Position numbers and translations under genes: made by a program. Source: M3007 sp046329435 (GTDB lineage Bacteria > Bacteroidota > Bacteroidia > Chitinophagales > Saprospiraceae). From it: a DNA stretch of 64,000 nucleotides. Below are positions 38,562-47,191 of the stretch, piece by piece. Position 1 is the first letter of the stretch; every line of letters starts with the position of its first letter. Under the pieces are notes generated by a model. That model ran no database searches, had not been told where the DNA came from, and saw nothing but the letters and a program-made list of their open reading frames with translations. The stretch is from NCBI GenBank assembly GCA_046329435.1, contig JAXLUR010000008.1, forward strand, positions 310,001-374,000, written 5' to 3'.

Positions 38562-40430
38562 ATGCCAGGGCAACAAACCGACTTTTTGCCGCGCTGGGAG
38601 CAGGCTTTCCTGCATCGCCTCGACTGGGCCTACGAAGCCCGCGAACGATTCGTGAGCGATTTCGATCCCTCCTTCCGGCAGTTTACCCAAAGCGGACGGG
38701 GCAAGGGCGACGCCTTCGTCGCCCTCTACGGCAACACCCAGGTGGGCAAAACCACCCTCATCCTCAAATTGCTCGGCATCCGCACCGACGAGGGCGGCAG
38801 GTATTTCCGCGAAATCGAGGACGTCCTGCGCGCCGGCCGGAAAGAAGGCGTGTCGTCCACCGCTACGGCCATCATCTACCTGCGCAGCGACGACGACCAG
38901 TTCCACCTCATCCGCAGCAACGGCGAACGCCTGGACAACCTCGACGCCGGCAGCCTGAAAACCGCACTGCACGACATACGCCAAACAGTAGAACGCCGCC
39001 CCGGCGAACTCGCGCAACACGCACCCGCCGACGAACAAATGCCCTTCAACCTGTTCGTCAAAATACCCGCCCGCTATTTCGAAGACGACGCCTCCCTGGC
39101 CGCCGTCAACATCATCGACCTGCCCGGCCTCGGTGGCGACCGCAAGGAAAAAGAACACCTGGACTTCATCCTCGACCGCAACCTGCCCCTCAGCACCATC
39201 GTCGTCTTTGTGCTCCAGTTGAGTGAAAAAGGCCGCACCCTGCGCGATGCCCAACACGAACATATCCGCCGCTGGCGCCACATGCCCGAAGCCTTCCGGG
39301 TGGTCACGACCTACACCATCAGCAACCTGAAAATCGAAGATGGCGGCAGCAGACTGGACGGCATCCAGACGAAAGAACAACTCTGCGGACACGTACAATC
39401 GGAATACGAACGCTCTTTCCAGTGCCGCCTGCCCCTCATCTATCCCCTCGAATACGGCAAATCCTGGGAGGATTCCGTACGCCCCGACCCCGGATTGGCC
39501 CGTTTCCAGCCCATGATGGACGAACTGCTGAGCGATCTGCGCGCCGATCTGCAAAGCCATGCCACGCCTTACCACAAGATCATGTTCGCCGCCGGCGCCT
39601 ATAACGCTATCAAGGCTGAAATAGAAAAGGAAATACAGGATAGAGAACAGCAGATCGGGCAAATCCGGGAGCGACTGAATACCATGCAAACCCTGGAAAA
39701 AACGCTGGAAAACGCCATCGACAACCACAGGAAAAAGATAAAAAAACTGAAAGAGGAGTATTCCGACGACCCGGTATCGGTGAATCTGAAATACACACCC
39801 GACAGCTTTGGCCACTGCACGGTAAAATGGGAATACGAGGCGCAGATTAGCAAGGAAATAGAAAAAATAGAGACGGCGGCTAAAAGATATGACGGCGGCT
39901 GGAAACGGGTCGCCGCATTGCTGGCGAATTGTAAAAGCGATTTGAAGGAATTAACCGATGGATGGTGGGTACCGGGCCGATTGTTTCAGCAATCCCGCCG
40001 CAACGACGTCCGCTCCATACTGTCCGGCACTGCTTCGCAGATAGAAAAAACCATACGCGAGCGCCTCCAAGCCATACAACAGGCAGAAAACGAAGAGATT
40101 GACGAAAACAAAAAAAAGGAAAAGAAGGCGATCCGGAAAAAGGAAGAACAGATCGAACAAAACCGCGCGTCGATGGACGAACTGCGCAAAAAAATAAGCT
40201 CGGCCGAAAAGGCGCTCCTCCATTACCAGGAACAAAGCCGCCACCAGATGGAACACGCCAATTCGTTCCGCCGCTACCTCGCCGAGGGCTTCGAACGGCA
40301 ATCGGCCGTGTTGCAGAGCCGTTTGCAGGCCCCGGACAACGACCCGGAAACCGTCTTGTTGTCCCTGTTCGAACACTCCCTGTTGATGGAAGAATACGAA
40401 AAACTCACGCACATCCAAACCGCTCAATGA
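38562..40430 (+). CDS. Dynamin-family GTPase
   Basis: The ATG at 38562 follows the previous stop by 5 bp; a TTG at 38553 is possible. The 622-residue protein has G1 'LYGNTQVGKTTLI' near residue 58, a G2-like threonine in 'EGVSSTATAIIY', and a good G3, 'VNIIDLPGLGGD', near 187, followed by 'STIVVFVLQLSEKGRTLRD'. The C-terminal half has long coiled coils (about 345-395 and 500-575, very rich in K and E) broken by a short segment, as in dynamin-like proteins that hydrolyse GTP while remodelling membranes. With its partner and the tail-anchored coiled-coil protein it probably forms a membrane-acting complex. The next gene overlaps by 4 bp (ATGA), indicating translational coupling. Confidence 0.75.
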   Translation: MPGQQTDFLPRWEQAFLHRLDWAYEARERFVSDFDPSFRQFTQSGRGKGDAFVALYGNTQVGKTTLILKLLGIRTDEGGRYFREIEDVLRAGRKEGVSSTATAIIYLRSDDDQFHLIRSNGERLDNLDAGSLKTALHDIRQTVERRPGELAQHAPADEQMPFNLFVKIPARYFEDDASLAAVNIIDLPGLGGDRKEKEHLDFILDRNLPLSTIVVFVLQLSEKGRTLRDAQHEHIRRWRHMPEAFRVVTTYTISNLKIEDGGSRLDGIQTKEQLCGHVQSEYERSFQCRLPLIYPLEYGKSWEDSVRPDPGLARFQPMMDELLSDLRADLQSHATPYHKIMFAAGAYNAIKAEIEKEIQDREQQIGQIRERLNTMQTLEKTLENAIDNHRKKIKKLKEEYSDDPVSVNLKYTPDSFGHCTVKWEYEAQISKEIEKIETAAKRYDGGWKRVAALLANCKSDLKELTDGWWVPGRLFQQSRRNDVRSILSGTASQIEKTIRERLQAIQQAENEEIDENKKKEKKAIRKKEEQIEQNRASMDELRKKISSAEKALLHYQEQSRHQMEHANSFRRYLAEGFERQSAVLQSRLQAPDNDPETVLLSLFEHSLLMEEYEKLTHIQTAQ

Positions 40431-41380
40431 TGAATACCACCCACCCGCTCGCCGAACCCGCCATTCAGGAAGCCAGAACCAAATTGCGCGACCTGTTCAA
40501 CCAGTTTATCGTCGAAGACCTGCATAAGATGATGGAAAACCGGCTATCGGCCTTTAAAACCGAGCTGGAACGGCGTATGACTGGCGTTCAGGTGGCGCTG
40601 GAAGACGAGATCCAAAAAGTGCCGGGAGACCTGGAAGAGCATGCCCGGCAGATCAAAGAACAGATAACCAGTGAGCGCGGGCTGTATCAATCGGCCATGG
40701 AAAAACAGCTGGCGCCTTTTCGCCAGGCCTTCGACAGCGACATAGCCGCCCTGAAAGCGGAATTCGACGCCGGCCGCCGGCAAATGGAAAAAAGCCTCGA
40801 ACGGTTGCCCGGCGACCTGCGCGAACAATGGACGCCCGATCTGACCGCCCTGCGCGACGAACTGGAAGCCCGGCTGAGCGCCTCGACCGACGCCCTGCGC
40901 CAAACCCTGGAAGATCGCCTGTCGGGCTTCTCCGATGCCCTGCAACAGGCGCTGGACGCCCGCTCGGCCGACTGGTCGGAAGGCCTTGACCAATGGAACA
41001 AAAAACTGACGCAATGGAGCGCCGGCCAATCGGCGCAATCGGCCGAATGGTCGGCCCGACTCGCGGCAGCCGAACAGCGCCACGACGAACGTACCCGCTC
41101 CCTGGCCGACCGCCTGCACGACAGTACCACCGCTACCGCGACAGCCGTACAAGACCTGCTGGCCGCCGAAATGCCCCTCCTGCGGCAAACACTCGACACC
41201 CTGCCGGAAAAAATGCTGCCGGCACTCCATTCCAGCCAAAACAACAGCGCGGAACAACTCGGCCAGCTCCATGCCCGCCTTGCCCGGATGGAACAACGCA
41301 ACGCCCGCAATACCAACTACCTCTTCGTACTCGTAATCGTATTGTTCCTGGCCCTGCTGCTGAATTTTCTAAACCTGTGA
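40427..41380 (+). CDS. Tail-anchored coiled-coil membrane protein
   Basis: The 317-residue protein starts in an ATGA overlap with the GTPase gene. Nearly all of it is amphipathic helix with alanine-, glutamate- and arginine-rich heptads. Two related segments ('LEDEIQKVPGDLEEHARQ' and 'MEKSLERLPGDLREQWTPDL') suggest internal duplication. A single hydrophobic helix at the extreme C-terminus ('YLFVLVIVLFLALLLNFLNL') should anchor it with the coiled coil in the cytosol. There is no signal peptide. It probably acts as a membrane receptor or spacer for the two NTPases. No family was recognised; similarity to coiled coils elsewhere would be uninformative. Confidence 0.7.
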   Translation: MMNTTHPLAEPAIQEARTKLRDLFNQFIVEDLHKMMENRLSAFKTELERRMTGVQVALEDEIQKVPGDLEEHARQIKEQITSERGLYQSAMEKQLAPFRQAFDSDIAALKAEFDAGRRQMEKSLERLPGDLREQWTPDLTALRDELEARLSASTDALRQTLEDRLSGFSDALQQALDARSADWSEGLDQWNKKLTQWSAGQSAQSAEWSARLAAAEQRHDERTRSLADRLHDSTTATATAVQDLLAAEMPLLRQTLDTLPEKMLPALHSSQNNSAEQLGQLHARLARMEQRNARNTNYLFVLVIVLFLALLLNFLNL

Positions 41381-41389
41381 CCGCCCGCC

Positions 41390-42091
41390 ATGCACCACAT
41401 CACCGCTGCCACCCTCCGCACCGCGCTCAATCAGGGAGAACTCTATGCCGCCCTGTCGGATTTCAATGCCCTGGCGCAAAACGACCGGGATTACGATGCC
41501 CGACAAGCCGCCGCCCTGCTGGGCCAATACGAGGACCTCGTGCAGGCCTTCAACGAAGGCCGGATAGACGAGACGGAAAAAACCGGCCGCGAACAAGGCC
41601 TGACCGACGCCCTCTTACAGGCCCTCGACCGCCCGGTAGCGCCGCCCCCGGCCCCCGCGCTCCGCGCCGCCTATCCGGAAATCCGGCATAAATTCAGGGC
41701 CGAACCCATCGCCGACAACGCCTTTCTCGTCACCATCACCGTGACGCTGCGCAACCGCGGACAAACGCCCCTGACCCGCCTGTCGGGCAATGTGCGCGTC
41801 AGCCGGCTCTATCCGCTGTCGGACCCCTGGCAACAAAAAATCCGCGAACAACTCGCCGAAGGCAAACAAACCTATTTCGACCTCGCGCCCCACCTCACGA
41901 CCCTCTGGCAAAGCTCCCTCGACGACAAAAAAATCGGACTGCTCCCCGGCGAACGCGAACAACTGACCTTCAAACGTATCGTCGCCGGATACCTCCGCGG
42001 CATAGAAATACAAACCGCCGTGTATGACCCCGAACAGGAAAAACAATTGATGGCCTGGAAACACACCACTTTTCACTTTTTCAAACGCTGA
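41390..42091 (+). CDS. EAD11-like effector-associated domain protein with C-terminal beta domain
   Basis: Residues 5-70 ('LRTALNQGELYAALSDFNAL', 'DARQAAALLGQYEDLVQAFN', 'EGRIDETEKT') match the layout of the EAD11 death-like effector-associated domain: a helix with G-E-x-x-x-AL, a region ending in L-x-x-xYxxL, then an xGxIs-x-x-E segment before a last helix. EADs are adaptor domains in bacterial conflict systems that recruit effectors by like-like contact. After a proline linker (PVAPPPAP), residues about 85-233 form a beta-rich domain ('AFLVTITVTLRNRGQTPLTRLS', in pieces). The assignment is by eye. It follows the coiled-coil gene by 9 bp and may connect the NTPase module to a sensor or effector elsewhere. 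Confidence 0.55.
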   Translation: MHHITAATLRTALNQGELYAALSDFNALAQNDRDYDARQAAALLGQYEDLVQAFNEGRIDETEKTGREQGLTDALLQALDRPVAPPPAPALRAAYPEIRHKFRAEPIADNAFLVTITVTLRNRGQTPLTRLSGNVRVSRLYPLSDPWQQKIREQLAEGKQTYFDLAPHLTTLWQSSLDDKKIGLLPGEREQLTFKRIVAGYLRGIEIQTAVYDPEQEKQLMAWKHTTFHFFKR

Positions 42092-42096
42092 ATCCG

Positions 42097-42426
42097 ATGA
42101 TACCCAAGTCCAACCCCTTCGGGCCCTATTTCGGGCACCGCCACCTCCCGGAAATAGTCATGGACGACCTGTGCTATTGCTACAACGAGCTCTGGTTCAA
42201 TGTTCAGCTGTTCGACCCCCATGCGTCCCTGTCTATCCTGCTCGAATGTCCCGACGGCAGCGCGCACGCGTTTTCGGCCCGGTCGGCTTTCGACGGCACC
42301 CTGGGCGCGCCGCTGTCGATACCCGGACATTATATCACCACTGCCGGACAATACACCCTCAGCATACAGGGACCGTGCAGGGGCGCCGACGCGCGCGTAT
42401 CGAAAGCATTTACGGCGCTGGCCTGA
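42097..42426 (+). CDS. Small beta-rich hypothetical protein, last gene of the dynamin/EAD operon
   Basis: A 109-residue protein 5 bp after the EAD11-like gene. Alternating hydrophobic residues ('NVQLFDPHASLSILLECPDG', 'GHYITTAGQYTLSIQGPC') suggest a small beta sandwich; two cysteines in 'LCYCYN' are near the start. There is no signal peptide. No family was recognised. Tight spacing and shared strand tie it to the operon. Confidence 0.6.
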   Translation: MIPKSNPFGPYFGHRHLPEIVMDDLCYCYNELWFNVQLFDPHASLSILLECPDGSAHAFSARSAFDGTLGAPLSIPGHYITTAGQYTLSIQGPCRGADARVSKAFTALA

Positions 42427-42512
42427 CGACAGTCGCTGAAACGATACCCGCCGGCCCCGGCTTCCCGCTGAAAAGTATCAATCGTTGTATGGCGCAATAA
42501 AAGCGCAAGGGC

Positions 42513-42544
42513 TTGCACGTTACAGAAAATTTCCGTTACATTTG
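42513..42544 (+). promoter_or_regulatory. Bacteroidota-type promoter of the first cas6
   Basis: TTG at 42513-42515 and TACATTTG at 42537-42544 are 21 bp apart, an excellent match to the Bacteroidota TTTG / TAnnTTTG promoter. The cas6 ATG at 42588 lies 43 bp downstream. Confidence 0.65.
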
Positions 42545-42587
42545 TACAATCGCTTCCTCCCCCCGTAACCTTAATCCTTTAAACCAG

Positions 42588-43322
42588 ATGTCTGACACCC
42601 TTAGACTCCTTTCGGTCACTTTCGACACCGAACTACAACCCTGGGAACTGCCCTGGTTTCGCGGGGCCGTGGCCCAAAAAGTCGGCCTCGAACACGAGTG
42701 GTTTCACAACCACAACAACGAAACCGGCGGCTACCACCAGCGCTACCCCCTCATCCAGTACAAACTCGACACCTGGCGCGGCCACATGCGCCCCATGCTC
42801 CTGTGCCTGCAGCACGGCGTCGAAGAGGCCCACCGCTTTTTTTCGCAGCCCGACTGGAGCCTGCGCATCGGGCGGGAAGAGCGGCCGCTGCGGATCGCGC
42901 GGTTGCAAACCCGCGAAGAACCCCTGGGCCCTTCCGATCAGCCCCGCATCTATCGCATACACAAGTGGAAAGCCTTCAATCCCGATAATTATGAAGTATG
43001 GCGCAGTCTTGACGGACTGGCCGAACAATTCGCTTTCCTCGAACGCTTGCTGGCAACCCACATCATCGCTTTCGCCGAAGGAGTGGAATGGCGCGCCGAA
43101 CCCCGCTTCGATCTCAACATCACCGATCTGCTTAAACGCGAATGGCTCGACTTCAAAGGTGTGCGGATGCTGGCCTTTACCCTCGACTTTCAGGTGCGCC
43201 TGCAATTGCCCGAGTATATCGGGCTGGGAAAAGGCGTGAGTATGGGGTACGGGGTGCTGCGGCGGCAGACAAATCAAGAACAGAAAATGCAGCGTAAACA
43301 TGAATTTGGCGCCAGGGTTTAA
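42588..43322 (+). CDS. cas6: CRISPR repeat endoribonuclease Cas6 (copy 1)
   Basis: The ATG at 42588 (MSDTLRLLSVTFDTEL) is chosen because it lies just downstream of the promoter; the frame is open further upstream. The 244-residue protein has the Bacteroidota Cas6 features 'EWFHNHNNETGGYHQRYPLIQYK' (in pieces) and a C-terminal glycine-rich loop, 'YIGLGKGVSMGYGVL', which binds the repeat RNA. It should cut precursor crRNA within the repeat to leave the ATTGCGAC 5' handle. It is transcribed toward array 2, 112 bp from the first repeat, and a second, diverged Cas6 lies on the array's other side. Confidence 0.88.
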   Translation: MSDTLRLLSVTFDTELQPWELPWFRGAVAQKVGLEHEWFHNHNNETGGYHQRYPLIQYKLDTWRGHMRPMLLCLQHGVEEAHRFFSQPDWSLRIGREERPLRIARLQTREEPLGPSDQPRIYRIHKWKAFNPDNYEVWRSLDGLAEQFAFLERLLATHIIAFAEGVEWRAEPRFDLNITDLLKREWLDFKGVRMLAFTLDFQVRLQLPEYIGLGKGVSMGYGVLRRQTNQEQKMQRKHEFGARV

Positions 43323-43434
43323 CATCGCCGGTCTCTACCAAGAGAACAATAATTCTTCCTTCAAGAAAAGTGCGACTTGAGGTGCGGCTATTTGCTGCGT
43401 AACGGACGGCAAATGTGTGGCGTTAACTGATTGT

Positions 43435-46207
43435 GTCGCAATCCTGCCTAAAACTGGCTTGCCTTTCGACTTTTCGATACGACACCCGGCTACTACGAAA
43501 AAAGTCGCAATCCTACCTAAAACTGGCTTGCCTTTCGACTTTTGAAATCTCTCGTACAAGTCGCTGCATCACTGTCGCAATCCTACCTAAAACTGGCTTG
43601 CCTTTCGACCCGCCGTTGGCGCAGGCTTGGCGTTTGGTGTAGTGTCGCAATCCTACCTAAAACTGGCTTGCCTTTCGACAGCCCCAGGGCCCCTCCGACT
43701 ACACCCAATTTTGTCGCAATCCTACCTAAAACTGGCTTGCCTTTCGACCAACTTTATGCGCTATTCATGGATTGAATTCCGTCGCAATCCTACCTAAAAC
43801 TGGCTTGCCTTTCGACGGTTCCGACACAAACAACGTTAACAAGTTTCAACGTCGCAATCCTACCTAAAACTGGCTTGCCTTTCGACTCATTAAAAATTGA
43901 TATGATTATGTCAGTAGTGTCGCAATCCTACCTAAAACTGGCTTGCCTTTCGACCGGCCCCGGCCGCGCCTTCGGCCGTTAAAAACAAAAAGGGTCGCAA
44001 TCCTACCTAAAACTGGCTTGCCTTTCGACGGCGGACTGGAAGTTCGCCGCCGGCCTTGAGGTTGTGTCGCAATCCTACCTAAAACTGGCTTGCCTTTCGA
44101 CGAAAACTGGGATGCCTACTTCGAAGCCGAAGATGTCGCAATCCTACCTAAAACTGGCTTGCCTTTCGACTGGCACAATCTTCCGGCTAACGTTTCAATT
44201 CGTTGTCGCAATCCTACCTAAAACTGGCTTGCCTTTCGACCCCGCTCAAGTCATGATTGCGACGATCTTTGCATGTCGCAATCCTACCTAAAACTGGCTT
44301 GCCTTTCGACGTGTGAAACACGGCAGATGGAGACGGAATATCAAAAGTCGCAATCCTACCTAAAACTGGCTTGCCTTTCGACGACCGGAACCAAGAAAAC
44401 CAGCAGCGGCGGCCAAATGTCGCAATCCTACCTAAAACTGGCTTGCCTTTCGACCGCCTCGCCGGTGGCTAACCGGCCCCTTCTCCTGTCGCAATCCTAC
44501 CTAAAACTGGCTTGCCTTTCGACCCAACGAGAGGAGGCGGACGAAACTCAAACACGGTCGCAATCCTACCTAAAACTGGCTTGCCTTTCGACCGTTGACG
44601 GCCATTAGTCGCGCTAATTCGTTTGTGTCGCAATCCTACCTAAAACTGGCTTGCCTTTCGACTGGAACGCACGTGGCGTTCCACAACTACGTAATCTGTC
44701 GCAATCCTACCTAAAACTGGCTTGCCTTTCGACTGTTACGCATACGCATTTTAATCGCATTGATCTAGTCGCAATCCTACCTAAAACTGGCTTGCCTTTC
44801 GACTCCATACATCAAACAATCAGCATCTCTAACTAACCTGTCGCAATCCTACCTAAAACTGGCTTGCCTTTCGACTTTTAGCGTTGCCGGACTCCATCAA
44901 GGTTATTTTGTCGCAATCCTACCTAAAACTGGCTTGCCTTTCGACTTATTCATATTGATATCTTATCTCATTTCACTCATTTCACGTCGCAATCCTACCT
45001 AAAACTGGCTTGCCTTTCGACAGTGGCTGCTCGAACCAACGGCGGGATGACCTCTAGTCGCAATCCTACCTAAAACTGGCTTGCCTTTCGACGTTATCGT
45101 CTATACTCTCGCCCCCCGCACGAAATGTCGCAATCCTACCTAAAACTGGCTTGCCTTTCGACGCTCTTCGCCGATTCGCTCACCATCGAAGCCATTGTCG
45201 CAATCCTACCTAAAACTGGCTTGCCTTTCGACTGGTTGCAATGGTTTTGGCGGCAGTATTTCCGTGTCGCAATCATACCTAAAACTGGCTTGCCTTTCGA
45301 CCCGCAAAAACGTGACGAAATCGCTCTCTGACGCCATGTCGCAATCCTACCTAAAACTGGCTTGCCTTTCGACTGGTTAATGTAAGTTTGCCGGCCACAT
45401 TTAATGTCGCAATCCTACCTAAAACTGGCTTGCCTTTCGACGCGAAAAAGCAGGAAGAAGAAGCAAACAAAGAACTGTCGCAATCCTACCTAAAACTGGC
45501 TTGCCTTTCGACGCTACACCATCTCCAATCGAAAACAGCATTGAATGTCGCAATCCTACCTAAAACTGGCTTGCCTTTCGACCGAAAAAAGATACGAAGG
45601 CGGGCGACTGAACGTTGTCGCAATCCTACCTAAAACTGGCTTGCCTTTCGACCCACTACGCAGGACCTGAACAACATCCCGGCTGTCGCAATCCTACCTA
45701 AAACTGGCTTGCCTTTCGACACTTTGTCGGCTTTGATGGTTCATGGGTTGCTATGTCGCAATCCTACCTAAAACTGGCTTGCCTTTCGACTAATTACGCC
45801 TTTTATGTTACTACTTGGTACTATGTCGCAATCCTACCTAAAACTGGCTTGCCTTTCGACCTGCCCGGCGCCTTCGAAGCGCAACGAAAAGCCTTGTCGC
45901 AATCCTACCTAAAACTGGCTTGCCTTTCGACCGCTAATTCTTTAATTTTGCCCGGCTATACCCTGTCGCAATCCTACCTAAAACTGGCTTGCCTTTCGAC
46001 GGATACGACTTATAATCCGGCATCGCCTTCGCTGTCGCAATCCTACCTAAAACTGGCTTGCCTTTCGACGCTGATCAGTCAGTTGTTTTCAGATTGGTAT
46101 ATGTCGCAATCCTACCTAAAACTGGCTTGCCTTTCGACCTTTCGCAGAAACCTGTCAAAAAGAACAGATGTGTCGCAATCCTACCTAAAACTGGCTTGCC
46201 TTTCGAC
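43435..46207 (-). CRISPR. CRISPR array 2: 40 repeats of 36 nt
   Basis: On the plus strand the repeat begins GTCGCAATCCTACC and ends TTGCCTTTCGAC; 39 spacers of about 33-37 nt. The leftmost repeat carries a change (CCTGCC) and is likely the leader-distal end. One repeat near 45266 has CATACC. Transcription is leftward, ending each repeat in ATTGCGAC, because the leader block shared with arrays 3 and 4 lies at the right end. The array lies between two cas6 genes and upstream of cmr genes. Confidence 0.97.
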
Positions 46208-46350
46208 CCTATTTTTTGATACATATTGATAATCAACTACTTGCAGGTCGTGTAACAAGGCGTACACGCAAAAATTATGCATTTTGTTGTTTTTTGTAAT
46301 ATGTTTACAAGGTCGAAACGGCATTAAGAAACACGCTGAGGCAGGTAAAA
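46208..46350 (-). promoter_or_regulatory. Leader of CRISPR array 2
   Basis: Immediately right of the last repeat. It contains the exact 20-mer TGCATAATTTTTGCGTGTAC (minus strand, around 46263-46282) also present at the same distance in the leaders of arrays 3 and 4. Surrounding sequence is AT-rich and only partly conserved. Position of the block defines the direction of transcription. Confidence 0.8.
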
Positions 46351-46429
46351 AAACTGTCTCTCGAGCTCGCCACTTTGCCGAAAGGCTCGGGACGAAGGTA
46401 GCGTTAAAACGGGAAAAAACAAGCCGGCA

Positions 46430-47113
46430 TCAACGGGGCAAAACCGAGCCGAAACCGTGGCTGACAGCCTTGCCCAGGCCGATCCATTCCGGTAAACGCA
46501 TATTGCTCAGAAAATCGATCCGAAAGGCCAAAAAATTGATGTCGAACGAACGAACATTGGTGGCCCGGTAATCCAGCAAGCTGATTTCCAGACTGCGTGG
46601 AGGCAGCTGCCAGGCGATGGCGGAGGCAAATTTGAGGCAATGCCCTACCAGACAACGTTCGAGCAACTGCGCCCTGAACACCATGCCGCGATGATAACGC
46701 CAGTCGGCCAGGTTGCGGTCGTTCAAGGCGATATAATCTTCAATGCGGTATTCGTACATCGGTCTTTCAAGCAGATCGAGCGTTTCGGTAGTTTGTTCGG
46801 CCAGCAAATGCGCATTCATACCTTCCTGCCGGAAGATGGCAAGAAAACGTTCATGCTGCAATAAATGCCCTATGGCGGAACAACCGCTGTCGCTTATACC
46901 CAACAACGCGGCTTTACCCTCCACACTTTTATACTGCACCACCGGGTATCGATAATGGTATTGTTCGCGGCTGATGTGATTGTGAAACAGATCGTTTTCT
47001 CCCCCCACGTAAGTATTGATGATGCGGCGAAGCCGGGGTATTTCGGCTGGTTGTAACGGGGCGTCCAGTCGCAGGTAATGGAGCGGAACTTCTTTTTCGG
47101 ATAATGTTTTCAC
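46430..47113 (-). CDS. cas6: CRISPR repeat endoribonuclease Cas6 (copy 2)
   Basis: A 227-residue protein with the same signatures as copy 1: 'NDLFHNHISREQYHYRYPVVQYK' (in pieces) and the glycine-rich loop 'WIGLGKAVSHGFGSVL'. Overall identity to copy 1 is low outside these motifs, so it is not a recent duplicate. It is transcribed leftward toward array 2 and diverges from the CorA-like/cmr operon with only 78 bp between starts, so the two promoters are back to back. It may process the related 36-nt repeats of arrays 2-4, or array 1; which Cas6 serves which repeat cannot be read from sequence. Confidence 0.85.
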   Translation of the reverse strand: MKTLSEKEVPLHYLRLDAPLQPAEIPRLRRIINTYVGGENDLFHNHISREQYHYRYPVVQYKSVEGKAALLGISDSGCSAIGHLLQHERFLAIFRQEGMNAHLLAEQTTETLDLLERPMYEYRIEDYIALNDRNLADWRYHRGMVFRAQLLERCLVGHCLKFASAIAWQLPPRSLEISLLDYRATNVRSFDINFLAFRIDFLSNMRLPEWIGLGKAVSHGFGSVLPR

Positions 47114-47191
47114 AATTATTACTGTAATATTTGTTTTTTCAGAGCATAAATACTAAACTTGTTGCGTTGTTGGTTTATTGTAAATCATCAA

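Noticed and set aside
38538..39815. 425-codon minus-strand frame under the dynamin GTPase
   Set aside because: The plus strand carries G1 and G3 motifs and coiled coils; the antisense product has no motif.
43433..46229. Open frames with SQSYLKLACLST or VAILPKTGLPFD repeats
   Set aside because: Translated CRISPR repeat of array 2; the same applies to arrays 3 and 4.
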